Assembly: GCA_002500505.1 (NCBI GenBank)
Contig: DLRM01000039.1
Location: forward strand, 16,862-80,861
Length of the DNA stretch: 64,000 nt
Source of the DNA: Planctomycetes bacterium UBA7888
GTDB lineage: Bacteria; Planctomycetota; UBA1135
Reading direction: 5' to 3'
Position 1 is the stretch's first letter. The number at the start of each line of letters is the position of its first letter. Under the pieces are notes generated by a model. It did no database searches. It saw only the letters and a program-made list of their open reading frames with translations, and was not told the DNA's origin. Both the position numbers and the translations under genes were made by a program. This document shows, in pieces, positions 9,499 through 17,080 of the stretch.

Positions 9499-9726
9499 CT
9501 AGGTTTTTTGGCGAGGGGGAACAGGGTCGTAGCCACCTCGACAGAAGGGATTGCACCGTAGCACTCTCCAACATGCAAGAAGGAGGCCTAAGAAAGCCCC
9601 GCGTTTTTCGACCGCTTCAAGGGCGTAGTGAGAACAGCTCGGCTCAAAACGGCATTTTCCACTTCCAAGGAGTGGGCTTAAGAGCTTTTGGTAAGCTCGA
9701 AAAAGCCATAGAAGAAGGGCCTTCAT
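9499..9726 (-). CDS. yidD: Membrane protein insertion efficiency factor YidD
   Basis: YidD is a small amphipathic protein at the inner face of the membrane that assists YidC-dependent insertion. The 75-residue product has the family signatures CRFEPSCSHYALEA and RCNPFCRGGYDPVP. The frame is open further upstream, but the ATG at 9724-9726 starts MKALLLWLFRAYQKLLSP, the canonical N-terminus. This ATG overlaps the rnpA stop (ATGA), so translation is coupled. yidC does not follow; the next gene on this strand is a PD40 protein. Confidence 0.95.
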   Translation of the reverse strand: MKALLLWLFRAYQKLLSPLLGSGKCRFEPSCSHYALEAVEKRGAFLGLLLACWRVLRCNPFCRGGYDPVPPRQKT

Positions 9727-10124
9727 TGCGCTAATTTTTTCGCCAATTTTGGGATGAGGGAGAGCCACTCAGATTCGACCTCTGTAAAGGAGAGCCTTTT
9801 GCCCCTTTGAAGTGGAATCACAATCAAGTCCCAAGAAGGTAAATCCTTGCGAATATGGCGGAAAACCTCGCGAAGAATCCGCTTAGCGCGGTTACGGAAA
9901 ACTGCTGATGGACTGTACTTACGGCCGACGGATAAGCCCAGCCTCGCTCCAGAGGGTTGGTCGTTTGGGGTGGCGACGATTAGAATATGGTTTCCCCGTG
10001 CGCGGACGCCTTGCCCATAAATGAGGGCAAAGTCCGCCCGACTCCGAACACGATGCGCCCGACGGAAGAAGAGACCTTTCTTCTCCCGAGCTTTGACCGG
10101 TTTTGATTCGGAGCTTTCCTTCAT
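9723..10124 (-). CDS. rnpA: Ribonuclease P protein component
   Basis: The protein subunit of RNase P, which binds the catalytic RNA and the 5' leader of pre-tRNA. The 133-residue product contains the RnpA core: HRVRSRADFALIY, LGLSVGRKYS and the RNR motif in VFRNRAKRILREVFR. The ATG at 10122-10124 gives an N-terminal extension of about 20 charged residues before the conserved core; a longer open frame reaches 10199 but would overlap the divergent aminotransferase. The usual upstream neighbour rpmH (ribosomal protein L34) is absent: only 27 bases separate this start from the lysine aminotransferase start. Confidence 0.95.
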   Translation of the reverse strand: MKESSESKPVKAREKKGLFFRRAHRVRSRADFALIYGQGVRARGNHILIVATPNDQPSGARLGLSVGRKYSPSAVFRNRAKRILREVFRHIRKDLPSWDLIVIPLQRGKRLSFTEVESEWLSLIPKLAKKLAQ

Positions 10125-10151
10125 CCTCTTCCTACAAGGATACTTTCTCCC

Positions 10152-11492
10152 ATGACCACTGCAGAAACAACCGCCGGAATTGCCCCCGAAAACGTACACG
10201 CCACCTTGAAGAATTGGATTCTTGTGGATGGCTATCCCTTGGTTTGCGATTTGGCAGCTTCGAAAGGTGCACAGTTGGTGGATTCTAGGAGCGGCAAGAC
10301 GTACCTCGATTTCTTTGGCTGCTTTGGTTCGACACCGATTGGCTGGAACCCAGACTGCCTCCAGGACCCTGCTTTCTTGGAGTACGCACGAACATCGGTT
10401 ATTAACCGCCCTGCAAATTCCGACCTTTACACCTCGGAAATGGCCACCTTTGTGAAGAGCTTTGGAGAGAATCTAGCCCCCAAAGGGTTCAAGCATTCGT
10501 TTTTCATTGATGGGGGAGCCCTCGCCGTGGAGAACGCACTCAAAGTTGCTTTTGATTGGAAAGTTCGTCGAAACCGTTCGAAGGGAGTGGACTCAGATGT
10601 TGGGACTAAAGCTCTTCATTTTCGTCACGCGTTCCATGGTCGGTCGGGCTACACGATGTCTCTGACCAATACGGATCCAAATAAAGTTAATTACTTCCCG
10701 AAGTTTGATTGGCCTCGAGTGGATTCACCGGCCTTGACCTTTCCGTTAACGGAAGAAAATTTGGCGGCGGTTCGCGAAGGCGAGGAAGAGTCCTTGAAGC
10801 AGATTGACTCTGCGTTTGACCAGCATGGGGACAATATTGCTTGCATCATTATTGAGCCCATTCAGGCTGAAGGTGGAGATCGACACTTTCGCCCTGAATT
10901 CATGCAAGCGCTACAAGCTCGTTGCGAACGCCATGATTGCCTTTTTATTGTGGATGAAGTGCAAACCGGCTTCTGGGCAAGTGGAAAAACTTGGTGCCAT
11001 GAGCATCACAACGTTCAGCCTGACATCATTGTTTTTGGCAAGAAATCACAACAGTGTGGCATTCTTTGTGGCGAGAAAATCGACCTTGTGCCAGACAATG
11101 TGTTTGAAATGTCGAGCCGCATTAACTCAACCTGGGGCGGCAACTTGGTGGATATGATTCGGTCCACCCATATCATTCAAGAAGTCGTTGCAAAGGACTT
11201 AGGCGGAAACGCTACTAATCGTGGCCAGCAATGGCTGGATGGAATGAACAAACTTGCGGCCTCTCACGATGGGTTTGTCTCTAATGTCCGCGGGGTTGGG
11301 CTTATTATGGGTTTTGATTTGCCAAACTCTGATGCCCGTGACGCGTGCCTATCTGGAATGATGGAAGCGGGGCTTATGGGCCTCTCTTGTGGCACCCAGA
11401 CCGTTCGCTTCAGGCCACATCTAGCTATTAGTGGTGAGGATGTGGAACTCTGCCTTGAAAAGACAGCGGTTGCCCTACAAGGAATCGCATAG
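10152..11492 (+). CDS. lat: L-lysine 6-aminotransferase
   Basis: PLP-dependent class III aminotransferase predicted to move the epsilon-amino group of lysine to 2-oxoglutarate, giving an allysine that cyclises. The 446-residue sequence follows the LAT subfamily closely: FFIDGGALAVENALKVAFDW, HFRHAFHGRSGYTMSLTNT, EPIQAEGGDRHFRPEF, FIVDEVQTGFWASGK, and the PLP-binding lysine in FGKKSQQCG. That lysine context is specific to LAT rather than to ornithine or GABA aminotransferases. The gene stands alone: divergent from rnpA, and convergent with the 1200-residue gene 10 bases downstream. No piperideine dehydrogenase or beta-lactam genes are nearby, so a role in lysine breakdown or osmolyte synthesis is more likely than antibiotic production. 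Confidence 0.93.
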   Translation: MTTAETTAGIAPENVHATLKNWILVDGYPLVCDLAASKGAQLVDSRSGKTYLDFFGCFGSTPIGWNPDCLQDPAFLEYARTSVINRPANSDLYTSEMATFVKSFGENLAPKGFKHSFFIDGGALAVENALKVAFDWKVRRNRSKGVDSDVGTKALHFRHAFHGRSGYTMSLTNTDPNKVNYFPKFDWPRVDSPALTFPLTEENLAAVREGEEESLKQIDSAFDQHGDNIACIIIEPIQAEGGDRHFRPEFMQALQARCERHDCLFIVDEVQTGFWASGKTWCHEHHNVQPDIIVFGKKSQQCGILCGEKIDLVPDNVFEMSSRINSTWGGNLVDMIRSTHIIQEVVAKDLGGNATNRGQQWLDGMNKLAASHDGFVSNVRGVGLIMGFDLPNSDARDACLSGMMEAGLMGLSCGTQTVRFRPHLAISGEDVELCLEKTAVALQGIA

Positions 11493-11502
11493 AGGACTTC
11501 CT

Positions 11503-14500
11503 TTAAGGATTGAGCAAGGCAGGCGGATTGGGTTGAATGTCTGCCCAAATCGCTGGAAGGGAGTTTGAGGAAAGCCCCTCTCGGAGAGCTTGGAGGGCTT
11601 CTCTCGTTTGGCGGACGTCGCAATCTATTGAAGCCCTTGAAAGGTAATCTTCGATTCTCTGACGGTCGTCGGCCTTGCTGGCGGCTAACTTCACAGCTCT
11701 TTCAAGAGCCTTCCATGCCTTCCTCGCTTTTCGGAAGGAGGGAGATTTTTGAAGAGCCTTCAAGCGGGCTGCGCAAAGTGCTCCCGTGGCCGTTCCCGGG
11801 AATTCAGTAGCACCAAAGTGCAAGAAAAACTCCGCAGTCATGGGGTATCCTTCTTCCTGCATGGTTTGGGCTTGTTGAGGCAGTGTGGCGCCTAAGGCTT
11901 CAATTTCATTTCGAATCCTACGTGCCTCAAAGATTTCTGGGATGTCTTTAGCGTCCAGGTCCGCAAGTTCTGAAATTGCAAGTAGTGTCTCCTTGAGTTT
12001 TCCTTGGGCGAGTAGCTGATGAGCTATTGGAATTTGAGGTGCCAATCGTTGAAGGTCTTCCAGGGAACATGCTTCTGCAAGGTCTTCGATTGCCGTATCC
12101 AAATAAGTTTCAGAATCACCTTCCTTCCAGCCTGCGCCATGGGTTAAGCCTGGGTCTCCCTCCCAAACCACCTTTCCACCAGGACCAAGAAGGAGTATGC
12201 GGGGGAGGCCAAAACCGCCGACCCCGAGGTTGTAGCGTGGGTAGTTGAGGAAACTGATGTCCATGGCAACAGGAAGCCCAGGCATTGGATGCTTTTGGAG
12301 CCAATCCTTGGTTTCTTGTGGGGAGTGCTGTCCACTAGACACAACAATAAAGTGAAAATCAAGTGGGGCCCACTGTTCCCAAAGATGAGAATAGAAGGCG
12401 GCCGAAGGAATGACTTTGTCCTGGTAGGGTGCCCAAAAAATTAAAGCTGCGGGGCGGCCAAGAAAATCAGCTAAGTGAACGGGGTCCCCTTGAACCCAAT
12501 GGAGGCCGTTGAGAGCGGGAGGTGCCATCCCCTGAAAGCTACCCGGAGCACGGCTGGTGGCATTGCTCGCAAGGCTTTCCATGGCAAGCTTTCGGGCGAC
12601 TTCGCCGGAGGGGTCGCGCGGGTTATGTGAGAGCATGCGAATATTTTGGAAAAAGGCTTGGCCACTTCCAGCCAACAAACCAAATCCTCCTCGAACGCTT
12701 TGGCGGTTAGGCATTTCGAGTGAGCGTAGGAAGTTTCCGTTTAGGTAGACATCCAGGATTTTGCCAACGACATCAATTCGGAGCTTATTCCATACCTTGT
12801 TTAGTTGCACCGTTCGATGATCTCGAACCTTCCACACCCCTCCTTGTTGAGTGCTGATGTCTAAATAACCCTTTGGATGGAGAAGGACTGCATGGCCATT
12901 GTTTTTGTCCTTTCGGCCAAAGCAAAGGCCAGCGAGTTTGGAGTCTTTGCCAAACTGGACTTCAGCTTCCAATGAGAAGTCGGCGTCAAAGGTTACATCG
13001 CAGACGAGTTCTTGAGTCCTGAATTCTCGTTCCGAAAGGTCGCTACTTTCTTTGGTCTCGATTCGGGATTCGATTTGAGCTCCGTAAGCTCTATAAGCTT
13101 CCGAGCCCGCCCATCCCTGTAGATTATGTTCGTTATAAATTAGTTTCCAATTTTGGAGAGTTTTTCCAGTACTTTCTGCAACTTCCAAATAAAATTCTCG
13201 TGCTTCCGAGGAGCCGAAACTGGATGCCAGGCGCTTGGAGATTTCCAGGGCCATAAGCGGGAAACCACGATCGAAGTAAGAATGGGCTAAGTTCATGCCC
13301 CGTTCTTGAATATCTTTTTGTAGCTTTTGATGCTTGCGATGCAGTGGGTCCAGCTCGAGAACCTTTTTCATCGCAATGGGATAGTTCTCATTGGACTCTG
13401 TAATACCTCTCAATTCACATTCGCGAGCGAACTCTAGATAGAGGGCAAGCGCGCGGTCTAATTTTTTTAGATCTTCTAGGAGAGATGCTAGCTTCCAAAT
13501 GACTTCAGGGTTTTCAGATTCATGGAGATAGGCTTCCTCAAAGAACTCTAAAGCAAGCTGAGTGTTTTCTCTCTCTAAGGCAAGTTCGCCATACTCAATG
13601 TTGGATTTCCCCGACGGTTTCTTGCCCATTTGGATATCTTGAAGTTGAAGAATCCATTCCTTCCAGATTTTATTGAGAGCCTTAATGTCTTGGACTGGGG
13701 ACAGAGGGGAGTTATTAAGGACGACTTCCTCGAAATGTTGAACCGGATCTGCCCGTCCTGCAGCTCCGGAAAGGTAATAATCGTGAAGAGACTTTCGATA
13801 AACGGTTTCACCCGTTTCAGGGTTACGGTAGTTGTATAGGAAATAAACCACGCCCCAGGTGGGGGCATACCAAGGAGGTCCCCATTGGTAATCATTCTCC
13901 ACAATGATTCGAAAGGTGGGAGCCTCGTCTGGAGCCGTCCAATTGCCTTCTTGATCTGGTGACGCATCCCTTCCCTTCTCCATCCAGCCGTTTTTCATTC
14001 GGGAAGCTAAGGGGAAAAGTCGATGGGAGGCCACTTGGTTCCATTTGACCGATCCGTTGGAAAGGATGGTCGTTCCTTCGAAAAAGGAAGCATATGCCTC
14101 GTTGAGCCACCCAGGGACTCCTCCCTTTCCCGTAAGCGACACAAATTGGTGGGCGGCCTCATGGAAAAGAGTGCCATACATACCAAGAATAGTTTCTTTT
14201 CCGGTTTTTCCACCAACAAAAGTTTGAACACTGGAGCCATTGAAGAAGCCACCTGTCCAGTCATTTTCTGGGAGCCCATTTTTTTCTAGGTACTCTTCTC
14301 TGTCTTTGTAAATCAAAACAGAAATCTTTGGAGTAGGGTCACCGTCTTCTTTGTAATGAAAGAATTTTCGGTACGCCTTATTCATTTGCTCCATGGCAAT
14401 CGGCGCTGTTTTGAAAACTAGGAAGCCCGCATCCGTTTTATAGCGATAATTCTCAGTGTCTGACTCGAAGGCAGTTTTCCATGTGGAATGCTTGGCCTCC

Positions 14501-15105
14501 AAATCTGCAATGGTTTCGGCGTCCATGCTTTCGGAAGGATCGTCCGCGCCGGCCAGCACATCTTCAACCGCAACATCAGCTCCTCCTGTCCTTTGGATTT
14601 CCTTTATGCTGTCTTTTGCCTCCGTGCAAAAAACATCAGCAAGCAGAGTCTCTCGATAAAGCTCGATTGCGGAATGAAGTCGACCCTTTTTTTCATGTTG
14701 CTTGCCAAGGTTGAGTAAACCGTCGACATAATCATCAGAAAGCTCCAATAATTCCTTGGCTTCCGAGTCCAGTTCGAGCAGGTTTTTGAGAATATCCCTT
14801 CGCTTCGATTTGTAGGCTCTTTTAATACTTGGAGTTTTGGTGACATCTAGCCATCTGTGGAGAGCGTACACAGTAGTATCAGTATCACCCTGCATTGTTG
14901 CAATGTCCGCAAGCATTAAGAGGGCACCCAAATGGGATGCGTCCATTTCAAGGGCGCGCTCAACACTTTCCCGCGCAGGAGGCAGTTTGCCCTCTTCAAG
15001 GAAACGGTCCGCGTTTGCTAAATACTTTTCAATAAAACCAGGGTCCCCGCCGCCAAAGAGGCCGAAGAGTAGCAAGAGGAAAGCAGACAGGTTTGAAGTG
15101 GACAT
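11503..15105 (-). CDS. Large secreted protein: TPR, DUF1570-like HExxH, LamG/DUF1080-like and thioredoxin-like domains
   Basis: A 1200-residue multidomain protein of unknown function. Visible parts in order: a hydrophobic N-terminus (about 1-22), TPR helices (about 25-185), and a gluzincin-like region with HEAAH at about 314-318 followed by GGVPGWLNEAYASFFEG, as in DUF1570. Next come more TPR helices (about 500-640) and a beta-sandwich resembling LamG/DUF1080 (about 655-835). A thioredoxin-like fold follows (about 875-1010) in which the redox CxxC is replaced by WAPYQDK. An alpha-helical tail ends the protein. The HExxH with downstream Glu suggests a zinc peptidase. The thioredoxin-like part has lost its redox cysteines and is probably structural. 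It starts 2 bases after rlmN ends, so it is the last gene of the minus-strand run from tig. Confidence 0.75.
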   Translation of the reverse strand: MSTSNLSAFLLLLFGLFGGGDPGFIEKYLANADRFLEEGKLPPARESVERALEMDASHLGALLMLADIATMQGDTDTTVYALHRWLDVTKTPSIKRAYKSKRRDILKNLLELDSEAKELLELSDDYVDGLLNLGKQHEKKGRLHSAIELYRETLLADVFCTEAKDSIKEIQRTGGADVAVEDVLAGADDPSESMDAETIADLEAKHSTWKTAFESDTENYRYKTDAGFLVFKTAPIAMEQMNKAYRKFFHYKEDGDPTPKISVLIYKDREEYLEKNGLPENDWTGGFFNGSSVQTFVGGKTGKETILGMYGTLFHEAAHQFVSLTGKGGVPGWLNEAYASFFEGTTILSNGSVKWNQVASHRLFPLASRMKNGWMEKGRDASPDQEGNWTAPDEAPTFRIIVENDYQWGPPWYAPTWGVVYFLYNYRNPETGETVYRKSLHDYYLSGAAGRADPVQHFEEVVLNNSPLSPVQDIKALNKIWKEWILQLQDIQMGKKPSGKSNIEYGELALERENTQLALEFFEEAYLHESENPEVIWKLASLLEDLKKLDRALALYLEFARECELRGITESNENYPIAMKKVLELDPLHRKHQKLQKDIQERGMNLAHSYFDRGFPLMALEISKRLASSFGSSEAREFYLEVAESTGKTLQNWKLIYNEHNLQGWAGSEAYRAYGAQIESRIETKESSDLSEREFRTQELVCDVTFDADFSLEAEVQFGKDSKLAGLCFGRKDKNNGHAVLLHPKGYLDISTQQGGVWKVRDHRTVQLNKVWNKLRIDVVGKILDVYLNGNFLRSLEMPNRQSVRGGFGLLAGSGQAFFQNIRMLSHNPRDPSGEVARKLAMESLASNATSRAPGSFQGMAPPALNGLHWVQGDPVHLADFLGRPAALIFWAPYQDKVIPSAAFYSHLWEQWAPLDFHFIVVSSGQHSPQETKDWLQKHPMPGLPVAMDISFLNYPRYNLGVGGFGLPRILLLGPGGKVVWEGDPGLTHGAGWKEGDSETYLDTAIEDLAEACSLEDLQRLAPQIPIAHQLLAQGKLKETLLAISELADLDAKDIPEIFEARRIRNEIEALGATLPQQAQTMQEEGYPMTAEFFLHFGATEFPGTATGALCAARLKALQKSPSFRKARKAWKALERAVKLAASKADDRQRIEDYLSRASIDCDVRQTREALQALREGLSSNSLPAIWADIQPNPPALLNP

Positions 15106-15107
15106 TT

Positions 15108-16145
15108 TTAACCTAGCTTACTGCGGCGGCGGAGTTGTCCGCAGGCAGCTTCAGCAGAGGCCCCAAGGCTCTTTCGTAGGGTGGCACTTAAGGACTGCGT
15201 TTTGAGAACATTTAAAAAGTCCCCACAGACGGAATCCGGTGGTCGCGAAAAGCCAAGTCCGTCCACTGGATTATAAGGGATGAGGTTAATGTGGCATCGC
15301 TTGTCCCTCAACAAATCAGCTAAATCATGTGCCGATTGAGTGGAATCATTGACGCCCGAAAGAAGGACATATTCAATAGTGTATTCTCTGCCATTTTTGG
15401 CGAAGAGTTGTTCCATTTCTTCAAGAGTTTCGCGGATACTTCGTTTTGGAAGACCAGGAATAAGTTCATGGCGTAGTTCCTCCGAGGCGGAGTGGAGTGA
15501 AAGCGCAATGTTGATGTTGTGTTGCCAGTTTGCCAATGCGGGGATGGTATTTATTGGGGCAACAGTTGAGAGAGTGACTCTCCGCGCGCCAAGGTCCATA
15601 CCCTCAAAGTCAAGAAGGCTTTCTAACGCATTTAATGTGGGTTCAAGGTTGAAGCCCGGGTCGCCCATTCCCATTACGACCAGACGGTGAAAATCTCCCA
15701 TCTCTTGTCGAAGCCAGAGAACTTGTTCGAGGATTTCGGCACGAGTCAGATTTCGTTCAAGACCATCAGTGCCACTGGCGCAAAATTGACAACGCACGGG
15801 GCATCCGACTTGAGTGCCGATGCAGATTGTTTGTCCCTGTGTGCCGGGCATGCCTACGGCTTCCGTGGATGCGCCATCAGGGTATCGCAAAAGAAGTTTA
15901 GTCGCCCCATCTGGCGAGTCGTATCTTCGCTCAAGCTGAGATAGGAGGAGAGGGCTAGATTGGGAGAGTTCGTTTCTAAGCTGTTCAGGAAGGTCGGTCA
16001 TGGCCTCCCAAGAAGAGACCCCTTTCTTGAAGACCCACTTTGCGGCAATCTTTCCCTGGAAAGGCTGTGCGCCCAAGCTTTGAAATAAGGTTGGCCACTC
16101 CTTTGGGTGGCTTTCAAGAAAAGGAATACGAGGAGGAGGGCTCAT
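15108..16145 (-). CDS. rlmN: Radical-SAM rRNA/tRNA adenine C2-methyltransferase RlmN
   Basis: RlmN methylates C2 of A2503 in 23S rRNA and A37 in some tRNAs using two SAM molecules. In 345 residues it shows the radical-SAM cysteines C115, C119 and C122 (GCPVRCQFC), the upstream conserved cysteine C108 (QTICIGTQVG), and the methyl-carrying cysteine in EAACGQLR near the C-terminus. The usual MGMGEP motif is MGMGDPGFN here (158-166), a Glu-to-Asp change. The ALSLHSA and LIPYNPVDG signatures are kept. The start ATG overlaps the stop of the upstream DHH gene (ATGA). Cfr is less likely because the C-terminal RlmN pattern is intact. Confidence 0.92.
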   Translation of the reverse strand: MSPPPRIPFLESHPKEWPTLFQSLGAQPFQGKIAAKWVFKKGVSSWEAMTDLPEQLRNELSQSSPLLLSQLERRYDSPDGATKLLLRYPDGASTEAVGMPGTQGQTICIGTQVGCPVRCQFCASGTDGLERNLTRAEILEQVLWLRQEMGDFHRLVVMGMGDPGFNLEPTLNALESLLDFEGMDLGARRVTLSTVAPINTIPALANWQHNINIALSLHSASEELRHELIPGLPKRSIRETLEEMEQLFAKNGREYTIEYVLLSGVNDSTQSAHDLADLLRDKRCHINLIPYNPVDGLGFSRPPDSVCGDFLNVLKTQSLSATLRKSLGASAEAACGQLRRRSKLG

Positions 16146-17080
16146 GCAAGCCCTGAGACGACTTCAAATATTTCTTGGGCCCATTGGACAGCAAGGGTTT
16201 CGTCGGGGGGATTGCAGCCGCCAACACCCTGATGGCCGCCTCCCTCATATTTTTCCATAAGGTGCCCTAGGTGGGGGCCACCCGAAGGGCGGTTCCATGG
16301 GTTACTGGCCGCAGTGATATGAACTCCGGCTCGAGTAGGAAGAATCGTGATTGCATATTCGAGCTCTGGATAAAGATAGAAAGGTGAGAATCGTTCTCTT
16401 CGAATTTTTTTTGAACGCAGGTCTGCCAAGATTGCAGTGGGCGTCCGGTCCACGACATTTGGTGGGAAGTTTTCAAGGGCGTTATCTCTGTTTCGCTCAG
16501 CTCGTTTCGCGCATTTCGATACGAGTGGGTCGAGGGAAATTTCTAACAAGGTTTGATCCCGCATTTGGCCGACTAATCGGTCGTGATAGGAGTAATCGGG
16601 GGCGCAAGTCAGAGAGCGTGAGATTTGAAGGGCGGGCTCCTGCCCGAATAAAACCTCTTCCGCACTCTTGAAACTGGCGGAGTCAATGACATTAGACCAA
16701 TGGGCAAGTTCTTGAAAAGAATCGCCTCCTTGCCAGTTCCAGTGTTCCTTCGCATGGCGCAAAATGATGGGAGGACATGAAGGAGACTCAGGGTCAAAGG
16801 AGGCGACTGAAGAGTTCTCAAATCGCTTAGCTTGCCCTTCCTGAAGAAAAGTGGTTGGGTGGTGGTCGAACCAATACTCCGCACGAGGGTGGAAATGGAA
16901 ATCCACAATGGCAAACCGCTCCCCAGAAGCGAAAGAGTCCCAATTTAAGCGGTTGTCAAAGTTGACACCTTGCCAAAGCACTTCTTTTTCAAGTTTCGAT
17001 TCGACAAGTGCTTTTGCCAGAATTGCTGCCGAAGCCATTCCGTCGAAATCTCGGTGATAGTAGATTTTTAGCAAGGTCAT
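16142..17080 (-). CDS. DHH-family phosphoesterase
   Basis: A 312-residue DHH/DHHA1 phosphoesterase, the fold of NrnA nano-RNases, cyclic di-AMP phosphodiesterases and RecJ. Motif I is YHRDFDGMASAAI (residues 8-20), the metal-binding motif is VDFHFH (about 59-64), and DHH itself is FDHHPT (about 71-76). A C-terminal DHHA1-like GGGHQGVGG loop (about 283-291) binds substrate. The short length without an OB domain argues against RecJ; an NrnA-like oligoribonuclease or pAp-phosphatase role is a reasonable guess. It is coupled by ATGA overlaps at both ends, to the M1-like gene upstream and to rlmN downstream. Confidence 0.85.
   Translation of the reverse strand: MTLLKIYYHRDFDGMASAAILAKALVESKLEKEVLWQGVNFDNRLNWDSFASGERFAIVDFHFHPRAEYWFDHHPTTFLQEGQAKRFENSSVASFDPESPSCPPIILRHAKEHWNWQGGDSFQELAHWSNVIDSASFKSAEEVLFGQEPALQISRSLTCAPDYSYHDRLVGQMRDQTLLEISLDPLVSKCAKRAERNRDNALENFPPNVVDRTPTAILADLRSKKIRRERFSPFYLYPELEYAITILPTRAGVHITAASNPWNRPSGGPHLGHLMEKYEGGGHQGVGGCNPPDETLAVQWAQEIFEVVSGLA

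Noticed and set aside
9499..10152. Replication origin near rnpA-yidD
   Set aside because: No dnaA, rpmH or dnaN, and no DnaA-box cluster; the flanking genes are unrelated.
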